A stretch of 6,339 nt of DNA from Croceibacterium_A sp039920345 (GTDB lineage Bacteria > Pseudomonadota > Alphaproteobacteria > Sphingomonadales > Sphingomonadaceae), in assembly GCA_039920345.1 (NCBI GenBank), contig JBDSDZ010000059.1, forward strand, positions 1 to 6,339, read 5' to 3'. Positions within the stretch are counted from its first letter, which is position 1; each line of letters opens with the position of its first letter. Position numbers and translations under genes: made by a program. Below are positions 1 through 5,070 of this stretch, piece after piece. The notes below the pieces were generated by a model that saw only the letters and a program-made list of their open reading frames with translations, was not told the DNA's origin and did no database searches.

Positions 1-288
1 CTGCGGCCCGACCGGATCGTGCTGGGCGAATTGCGCGGCGCGGAAAGCGTCAGCTTCCTGCGCGCGATCAACACCGGCCACCCGGGCAGCTTCTCCACCA
101 TTCACGCCAACTCGGCGCGCGGCGCACTCGAACAACTGTCGCTGATGGTGATGCAGACCGGCATCGGCCTGACCCGTTCGGACACCATCGCCTATGCCGC
201 CTCGGTGATCGATATCGTGGTCCAGCTCGAACGCAGCGACGGCAAGCGCGGCATCGGCGCCATCGCCCGCACGCGCGACTTGGTGTAG
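1..288 (+). CDS. virB11: VirB11-type secretion ATPase, C-terminal part (5' partial)
   Basis: This is the C-terminal 95 residues of a VirB11/GspE-superfamily ATPase, the cytoplasmic hexameric motor that powers type IV secretion or conjugation. The frame is open from base 1 and ends at TAG (286-288). It begins at LRPDRIVLGELRG, the Walker B region (acidic LGE-R-G signature), and continues into NTGHPGSFSTIHANS, the His-box motif. LMVMQTGIGL and a VIDIVVQLER strand followed by GKRG then match the usual VirB11 C-terminal layout. Walker A and the N-terminal domain lie outside the window. A GTG at 19 is internal to the Walker B motif and is not the start. VirB11 is preferred over TrbB or a CpaF-type pilus ATPase because of the GALEQLSLMVMQ segment, but those paralogues cannot be fully excluded from this fragment. 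Whether a complete T4SS operon lies upstream is not visible. Confidence 0.88.
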   Translation: MRPDRIVLGELRGAESVSFLRAINTGHPGSFSTIHANSARGALEQLSLMVMQTGIGLTRSDTIAYAASVIDIVVQLERSDGKRGIGAIARTRDLV

Positions 289-300
289 CGCATCGACGGA

Positions 301-318
301 CTGTAACAATTCCGTCAT
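301..318 (+). promoter_or_regulatory. Putative PhoB box upstream of ppk-ppx
   Basis: The sequence CTGTAAC-AATT-CCGTCAT has the form of a Pho box: two 7-bp direct repeats (consensus CTGTCAT) separated by an A/T-rich 4-bp spacer. The first repeat matches 5 of 7 positions, the second 6 of 7, and the spacer is entirely A/T in an otherwise GC-rich region. It lies on the coding strand 42 bp upstream of the ppk start codon and 12 bp after the virB11-like stop. PhoB activates polyphosphate genes under phosphate limitation in several proteobacteria, so the placement makes biological sense. No convincing -10 element could be assigned downstream. Confidence 0.6.
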
Positions 319-350
319 GGAGTTCGCCCAAGCGGGGATTCTCCAATCGC

Positions 351-356
351 AAGGGA
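351..356 (+). promoter_or_regulatory. Ribosome binding site of ppk
   Basis: AAGGGA lies 4 bases before the ATG at 361. It supports that start for ppk; no other in-frame start is better placed before the conserved N-terminal motif RYFNRELSWL. Confidence 0.65.
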
Positions 357-360
357 CGCG

Positions 361-2526
361 ATGAGCAGCGCTGCACCTGACCCGTTACCTGCCGACCGAC
401 CACTGGCAACAGAGCGATACTTCAACCGTGAGCTGAGCTGGCTGGCGTTCAACGAGCGCGTCCTGGCCGAAGCGCGCAACCCCGCCTATCCGCTGCTCGA
501 GCGGATGCGGTTCCTGTCGATCTCGGGCAGCAACCTCGATGAATTCATGATGATCCGCGTCGCGGGTCTGGCCGGGCAAGTGCGCAGCGGTGTCGAACGC
601 ATGGCGCTCGACGGCAAGACTCCCTCGCAGCAACTGGCGGCAACCACTGCCAAAGTGCGCGAGCTGGAAGAAGGTCAGCAGGCCGCGCTGGCTGAACTAC
701 GCGGCCTGCTCGCCAAGCAAGGCATTCACGTGGCCGACTACGAGCGAATCGACGTCGAGGCCGACGACTGGCTGCGCGCGTATTTCCTCGATCACGTGCT
801 GCCCGTCATCACCCCGCAGGCAATCGACCCGGCGCATCCGTTCCCGTTCGTCGCCAACCGGGGCATCGGCGCGCTGTTCAACCTGACGCGCGAGGCCGAC
901 GGCAGCCAGCTGGTTGAGATGGTGCTGATCCCGACTGCCATCCCGCGTTTCGTCCGCATTCCGGGTGATGAGCCGACCTACATCTCGATCGAGCGGGTCG
1001 TGACGCGCTACGCCGACCTGCTGTTCCCCGGCTTCACAGTGGAAGGCGACGGCGTGTTCCGCGTGCTGCGCGACAGCGACATCGAGGTCGAGGAAGAAGC
1101 GGAAGACCTGGTGCGGTATTTCCGCACCGCTATCCAGCGCCGTCGCCGCGGCAAGGTCATCATGCTCGAAGTGGATGAAACTTTCGATCCCGACGCCGAG
1201 CAATTGCTGCGCGAGCAGCTGGGGCTGGAACAGGCCTTCGTCACCAAGACGATGGGCATGCTCGGCATCGCCGGGCTCTCCGAAATCGTCAGCGAAGACC
1301 GGCCCGACCTCAAGTTTGCGCCCTTCACCCCGCGCTTCCCCGAACGGATCATGGAGCATGACGGCGATTGCTTCGCGGCGATCCGCTCGAAGGACATTAT
1401 CGTCCACCATCCCTACGAAAGTTTCGAGGCGGTCGTCGACTTCATCCGCCAGGCGGCGGCCGATCCGGCGGTGGTCTCAATCAAGCAGACGCTTTACCGT
1501 GCCGGCCACCAGTCGCCGGTGGTGATGGCGCTGATCGCGGCGGCGGAATCGGGCAAGTCGGTTACCGCAGTGGTCGAACTCAAGGCGCGCTTCGACGAAG
1601 AACAGAACCTGCTGTGGGCGAGCCAGCTGGAACGTGCCGGGGTCCAGGTGATCTACGGCTTCGTCGACTGGAAAACCCACGCCAAAGTCTCGCTGGTGGT
1701 GCGCCGCGAGGACGACATGGCAAACGGCGGGGGCTATCGCACTTACTGCCACTTCGGGACCGGCAATTACCACCCCATCACCGCCAAGATCTACACTGAC
1801 CTTAGCTTCTTCACTGCCGATCCGGCGCTGGGCCGCGATGCCGGGCGATTGTTCAATTTCGTCACCGGATACGTCGAACCGCCCGATACCGAACTGCTCG
1901 CGATATCGCCGCTCGACTTGCGCGAGACGCTGTACGAACACATCGACCGCGAGACCGAACACGCGCACGCCGGACGTCCGGCAGCAATCTGGGCCAAGCT
2001 CAATTCATTGACCGAAAAAGGCGTGATCGACCGGCTGTATGATGCCGCCGCCGCCGGGGTCGAGATCGTGCTGGTCATTCGCGGGATCTGCTGCCTGCGG
2101 CCGGGCGTGGAAGGGTTGTCTGAAACCATTACGGTCAAATCGATCATCGGCCGTTTTCTCGAACACAGCCGCATCTGGGCGTTCGGCAATGGCGAGCCGT
2201 TGCCCGGCCCCAAGGCCAAGCTGTTCATTTCAAGCGCGGACGCGATGAGCCGCAGCCTCAACCGGCGGGTCGAATTGCTGGTGCCGATCCTCAATCCAAC
2301 CGTTCATGCCCAGGTGCTGGAACAAGTCCTGCTGGCCAACCTTATCGATACCGAACAAAGCTGGCTGCTCGACGGCGAGGACGGAACTTACGAGCGGGTG
2401 GAAAGCGATGGCAATGGATTCAACTGCCATGAGTACTTCATGACCAACCCTTCGCTTTCCGGACGCGGCGGCGCGCTGGCAACCAGCCGCGTGCCGAAGC
2501 TGGCTTTGCGCAAGGGCGCGATATGA
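361..2526 (+). CDS. ppk1: Polyphosphate kinase 1
   Basis: Polyphosphate kinase reversibly transfers the gamma phosphate of ATP onto inorganic polyphosphate through a phosphohistidine intermediate. The protein has 721 residues (E. coli Ppk has 688), so it is full length. The N domain opens with RYFNRELSWLAFNERVL and SNLDEFMMIRVAGL. The catalytic C-terminal domains carry SIKQTLYRAG (Arg380), VELKARFDEEQN (Arg410), VDWKTHAKVSLVVRRE (His440), RGICCLRPGVEGLSE and GRFLEHSRIWAF (His602). By motif these correspond to E. coli Arg375, Arg405, the autophosphorylated His435, and His592. The C-terminal tail after NPSLSGRGGAL adds a short, less recognisable segment. The start is ATG at 361 behind AAGGGA. 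A putative PhoB box lies 42 bp upstream. Its stop overlaps the ppx start by ATGA, which indicates co-transcription and translational coupling. No key residue appears to be missing. Confidence 0.97.
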   Translation: MSSAAPDPLPADRPLATERYFNRELSWLAFNERVLAEARNPAYPLLERMRFLSISGSNLDEFMMIRVAGLAGQVRSGVERMALDGKTPSQQLAATTAKVRELEEGQQAALAELRGLLAKQGIHVADYERIDVEADDWLRAYFLDHVLPVITPQAIDPAHPFPFVANRGIGALFNLTREADGSQLVEMVLIPTAIPRFVRIPGDEPTYISIERVVTRYADLLFPGFTVEGDGVFRVLRDSDIEVEEEAEDLVRYFRTAIQRRRRGKVIMLEVDETFDPDAEQLLREQLGLEQAFVTKTMGMLGIAGLSEIVSEDRPDLKFAPFTPRFPERIMEHDGDCFAAIRSKDIIVHHPYESFEAVVDFIRQAAADPAVVSIKQTLYRAGHQSPVVMALIAAAESGKSVTAVVELKARFDEEQNLLWASQLERAGVQVIYGFVDWKTHAKVSLVVRREDDMANGGGYRTYCHFGTGNYHPITAKIYTDLSFFTADPALGRDAGRLFNFVTGYVEPPDTELLAISPLDLRETLYEHIDRETEHAHAGRPAAIWAKLNSLTEKGVIDRLYDAAAAGVEIVLVIRGICCLRPGVEGLSETITVKSIIGRFLEHSRIWAFGNGEPLPGPKAKLFISSADAMSRSLNRRVELLVPILNPTVHAQVLEQVLLANLIDTEQSWLLDGEDGTYERVESDGNGFNCHEYFMTNPSLSGRGGALATSRVPKLALRKGAI

Positions 2527-4079
2527 GCTGGTTCGACACCTTGCGGCGCCCCGCTACGCAGGATGACCGGCCTGATCGCGCGGTGATCGACATCGGCTCC
2601 AACACCGTGCGCATGGTAATCTATGCCGGGTCTTTGCGGGCGCCGGAAGTGTGGCTCAACGAACGCGTCTCAGCTCGCCTCGGGCGCGACCTGGCATCGA
2701 CCGGCGCGTTGCCGCCCAAGGCGACCGAATATTCACTCGCCGCGCTCGCGCGTTATGCGACGATCATCGAAGATCTCGAGATTACCGACGTCCAGACCGT
2801 CGCCACGGCGGCAGTGCGCGAGGCGAGCGACGGACCGGACTTCATGGAGCGTGTGAAGGGCCTTGGTCTCAAGCCGATCCTGCTGACCGGTGAAGAAGAG
2901 GCGCGCACTTCTGCTTTCGGGGTCATCGGCGCTTTCCCCGGTGCGCTGGGTACGGTTGCCGACCTTGGCGGCGGCAGCCTCGAACTGGTGATGATCGAGA
3001 ACGGTGACAGCCATGACGGGGTCAGCCTGCCGCTCGGCACGCTGCGCCTGCCCGCGCTGCGCGAAAAGGGGCCGACCGCTTTCCGCAAGGCGGTGAAGAA
3101 GGAAATGGCGCGCGCCGGATGGGCCGCGGCCCATCCCGGCCCGCTGTACATGGTCGGCGGCACCTGGCGCGCGCTGGCGGTGTGCGCGATGCGCGATGCC
3201 GGGCACCCGCTGACCGATCCGCATGGTTTCTCGCTCGATTGCGCCGAAGCCGACAGCGTGGCCAAACGCATCGCGCGGATGAAGCCCGAGCAGTTGTCCG
3301 CGCTCCAGGGTATCTCCAGCGCCCGGGCGAGCGCCCTGCCTGACGCGGCCGTCATGCTGCGCGTGATGCTGGCCGAGTTGCAGCCCGATGGGGTGGTGTT
3401 TTCCTCTTGGGGCCTGCGCGAAGGACTGCTGTTCCAACGCCTCGCCCCCGAAGTCCGCCAGCAGGACCCGCTGATTGCCGGCATGGCCCGGTTTGCGGCT
3501 CCGCGCGGCGGGGCGGCGACACGGGCCGCCCTGATCGCGGCGTGGACAGCCGATGTCACCTCGGGCAACGAGAATGGCGGCGGCAACGAACGCCTGCGGA
3601 TGGCCGCGACGATGCTGGCGCTCGCCGCTGCTCACGTCGAACCGAACATGCGCGCACGCCAAGCATACGAATGGGCGATGGACAAACGCTGGGTCGGACT
3701 CGATCCCGCCGGACGCGCGCGCATCGCCGCAGCGCTGCTCTCGTCCGCCACTGGCAAGACCGTTTCTCCGCCCGAACTGGTGCGGCTGGCGGGCTGGGAC
3801 GCGATTCACGAAGCGGTTGGCTGGGGCCTCGCGTTTCGGCTGTGCCGCCGGATCGGCGCTGGTTCGCGCACCTCACTGGTATCCAGCGAATTGCGCCGCA
3901 ATGACGAGGAACTAACCTTGTGGATCCAGCCGGAACGAGCCCAGCTCGTCTCCGACCAGGTAACCGGCGATCTCAAGGCGCTGGCGCAATGGCTCGGTCT
4001 GGAACCGAACTTGCGGATCGATACGGCCGACCGCGCCGAGGCGACCAAACTCGCACCGGAAAATCTGACCGGCATGTGA
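2523..4079 (+). CDS. ppx: Exopolyphosphatase, Ppx/GppA family
   Basis: Exopolyphosphatases release terminal phosphate from polyphosphate; GppA-type relatives hydrolyse pppGpp. The protein has 518 residues, close to E. coli Ppx (513). The ASKHA-fold ATPase-like core shows the phosphate-1 loop DIGSNT (residues 23-28), TAAVREA, LLTGEEEARTSAFG (Glu124-126, at the place of the catalytic Glu121 of E. coli Ppx), and the phosphate-2 loop DLGGGSLEL (from Asp147). MVGGTWRALA and SSWGLREGLLF follow, the latter matching the DGALREGVLY motif. The C-terminal third keeps the helical layout and a final LTLWI...LAQWLGLEPNLRI segment, but has no recognisable HD motif (see findings). The gene overlaps ppk by 4 bases (ATGA), with AAGGG at 2512-2516 as a likely ribosome binding site inside ppk. 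Exopolyphosphatase is preferred over pppGpp hydrolase because of the ppk linkage; activity on pppGpp remains possible. Confidence 0.93.
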   Translation: MSWFDTLRRPATQDDRPDRAVIDIGSNTVRMVIYAGSLRAPEVWLNERVSARLGRDLASTGALPPKATEYSLAALARYATIIEDLEITDVQTVATAAVREASDGPDFMERVKGLGLKPILLTGEEEARTSAFGVIGAFPGALGTVADLGGGSLELVMIENGDSHDGVSLPLGTLRLPALREKGPTAFRKAVKKEMARAGWAAAHPGPLYMVGGTWRALAVCAMRDAGHPLTDPHGFSLDCAEADSVAKRIARMKPEQLSALQGISSARASALPDAAVMLRVMLAELQPDGVVFSSWGLREGLLFQRLAPEVRQQDPLIAGMARFAAPRGGAATRAALIAAWTADVTSGNENGGGNERLRMAATMLALAAAHVEPNMRARQAYEWAMDKRWVGLDPAGRARIAAALLSSATGKTVSPPELVRLAGWDAIHEAVGWGLAFRLCRRIGAGSRTSLVSSELRRNDEELTLWIQPERAQLVSDQVTGDLKALAQWLGLEPNLRIDTADRAEATKLAPENLTGM

Positions 4080-4153
4080 CCGGGCCGCGTCTGGCTTGCA
4101 ATCCCATGCCAAGTGGCAAGGTTGCCGCCGACGAGATGAGGGACAGTTAGACT

Positions 4154-4429
4154 ATGGTTCAGCGAAACAGCAGCCCGGACGCCGCATCCAGAGTAGCGGT
4201 TCCTGCGCCTGCCAATGATCCTGAAGAAATTGGCCTGGCCGAACTCGCCCGCGCCATCCTTGCGCGCGAGATCAAGCGCCCGCGTGTCGGCCAGGTCCGC
4301 CGCCTCGCCGAAGCCGCGCTTGCTGCGGAGGAAAGGCGCGCCAGGAAGAAGGCCAAGCCCGCCGGCAAGAAGAAGGCCGACAAGACGCGCAAGCTGGCCA
4401 GGATCCCCGGCCAGAAAACGAAGAAGTAG
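4154..4429 (+). CDS. Small hypothetical protein with lysine-rich basic tail
   Basis: I do not recognise a named family. The 91-residue product has three parts: a polar, Ala/Pro-rich leader (residues 1-23), a probably helical middle (about 24-60, with EIGLAELARAILAREIKRPR and VRRLAEAALAAEER), and a basic tail. In residues 61-91, 16 of 31 are Lys or Arg, including KKAK and GKKK runs like histone H1-type tails. Nucleic-acid, ribosome or polyphosphate binding could fit such a tail, but none is shown. There is no signal peptide, membrane segment or cysteine. Codons after the first 25 show the G/C third-position bias of the neighbouring genes, which supports real coding. GAGGGA at 4138-4143 is a plausible ribosome binding site, about 10 bases from the ATG. 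It lies 74 bp after ppx on the same strand and could be the last gene of that operon. Confidence 0.65.
   Translation: MVQRNSSPDAASRVAVPAPANDPEEIGLAELARAILAREIKRPRVGQVRRLAEAALAAEERRARKKAKPAGKKKADKTRKLARIPGQKTKK
4394..4414. other. Inverted repeat at a convergent gene junction
   Basis: CTGGCC (4394-4399) and GGCCAG (4409-4414) form a perfect 6-bp GC-rich stem with a 9-base loop. It lies at the end of the small lysine-rich gene, just before its stop, and 24 bases beyond the stop of the convergent minus-strand gene. No T-tract follows on either strand, so it is not a standard intrinsic terminator. It might slow polymerase arriving from either side, or it may be only a by-product of GC-rich coding sequence. 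Confidence 0.25.
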
Positions 4430-4438
4430 CCCGCTAGC

Positions 4439-4993
4439 CTACCAGCCGTCGCCCGTCTGTTCGTCGAACGGCCGGATATCGGCAGGCGCGCTCTTGTAGG
4501 GTGGCCGTTGGGGCAATGTCCGCTCCCCCTTCCACGGGATCTGGTCCACCGCGGTCCATGCGTTGACCGTCAGACGATAGAACTTCCACCGTCCATTGCG
4601 CTTCACCAGCCGGTCATCCCGGGTGCCGATGCCAAACACGAAGTTGGTGTTGTAGTCGGCATTCCACTGGATGATCTGGAAGAAGCAGCGCACCCGCGCG
4701 CCTTCGGGCATCGGATCCATGATGAAGTGGTTCATCAGGTGCTGGCGGCCGTACCACCAGTGCTGCCGGTCGTACCACAGCTTGCGCAGGTTCTCGCGGA
4801 TGGCGGCGTGGCCCGAAACCTTGCCCTGCCACAAGTGGTCGAACTCGGCGTCTTCGGCGAAAGTGTTGATCGCCTGTTCCTCGTCCGCCAGGTCGATTCC
4901 CCAGGCATAGCGGGCGAACAATTCCTCGATCTCGGCGCGGTCGGCCACCGGCATGATTTCGGGGACGCCATCGGGCCACGGGTTCTCGCTCAC
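4439..4993 (-). CDS. SnoaL/NTF2-like domain protein
   Basis: The 184-residue product is a member of the SnoaL/NTF2-like alpha+beta cone fold, a superfamily of small cofactor-free dehydratases, isomerases and lyases. The core begins with ADRAEIEELFARYAWGIDLADEE, typical of helix 1 of SnoaL-like proteins, then FAEDAEF and GHAAIRENLRKL. WWYGRQHLMNHFIM and alternating strands (ARVRCFFQIIQW, FVFGIGTRDDRLVKRNGRWKFYRL) follow. Tyr29, Asp34 and His85 (numbered from the GTG start) are candidate pocket residues by analogy with SnoaL-like dehydratases; this is inference. The start is GTG at 4993-4991, because AAGGGAGA ends 5 bases upstream and the domain follows directly. An in-frame ATG at 5092 would add 33 residues of atypical sequence and overlap the divergent gene. 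No signal peptide is seen. The gene is divergent from the stilbene-cleaving-type oxygenase at 5071, which suggests a shared pathway, possibly aromatic dimer catabolism. The substrate is unknown. Confidence 0.85.
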   Translation of the reverse strand: MSENPWPDGVPEIMPVADRAEIEELFARYAWGIDLADEEQAINTFAEDAEFDHLWQGKVSGHAAIRENLRKLWYDRQHWWYGRQHLMNHFIMDPMPEGARVRCFFQIIQWNADYNTNFVFGIGTRDDRLVKRNGRWKFYRLTVNAWTAVDQIPWKGERTLPQRPPYKSAPADIRPFDEQTGDGW

Positions 4994-4998
4994 GCTGC

Positions 4999-5006
4999 TC
5001 TCCCTT
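4999..5006 (-). promoter_or_regulatory. Ribosome binding site that fixes the GTG start of the SnoaL-like gene
   Basis: Read on the minus strand, AAGGGAGA is followed by GCAGC and then GTG (4993-4991). This is a near-ideal Shine-Dalgarno sequence and spacing, and it is the main reason for choosing the GTG over the ATG 99 bases upstream. Confidence 0.75.
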
Positions 5007-5015
5007 AATGCGCGC

Positions 5016-5044
5016 TTGCCATTCGGGCGGCAGCGCGGTTCAAT
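5016..5044 (+). promoter_or_regulatory. Possible sigma-70-type promoter of the carotenoid oxygenase gene
   Basis: TTGCCA (5016-5021, 5 of 6 to TTGACA) and TTCAAT (5039-5044, 4 of 6 to TATAAT) are separated by exactly 17 bases. They lie in the 77-bp divergent intergenic region, with transcription expected to start near 5051, about 20 bases before the ATG. No equally good promoter was found for the divergent gene. No clear operator palindrome was seen. Confidence 0.4.
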
Positions 5045-5056
5045 CCCCCGCATAAC

Positions 5057-5062
5057 AAAGGA
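5057..5062 (+). promoter_or_regulatory. Ribosome binding site of the carotenoid oxygenase gene
   Basis: AAAGGA lies 8 bases before the ATG at 5071 and supports that start codon. Confidence 0.6.
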
Positions 5063-5070
5063 CGCGAGCG

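Noticed and set aside
310..326. Imperfect dyad AATTCC...GGAGTT before ppk as a virB11 terminator
   Set aside because: The stem is short and has a mismatch, with no following T-tract, and it overlaps the better-supported PhoB box.
697..1410. Minus-strand open frame of 237 codons opposite ppk
   Set aside because: Antisense to strongly conserved ppk sequence, with no motif or ribosome binding site of its own. Expected in GC-rich DNA.
2733..3809. Long open frame on the minus strand (358 codons) opposite ppx
   Set aside because: No recognisable domain, unusual composition (many Arg, Gln, His), and complete overlap with conserved ppx motifs.
4095..4126. Short inverted repeats in the ppx-downstream gap (CTTGC/GCAAG and GGCA/TGCC)
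   Set aside because: The stems are only 4-5 bp, are mutually exclusive, and have no T-tract, so they do not support a terminator or attenuator call.
4508..5008. Plus-strand open frame of 166 codons across the SnoaL-like gene
   Set aside because: The minus-strand reading gives a coherent SnoaL/NTF2-like domain. The plus-strand product has no such signal and would overlap the divergent promoter.
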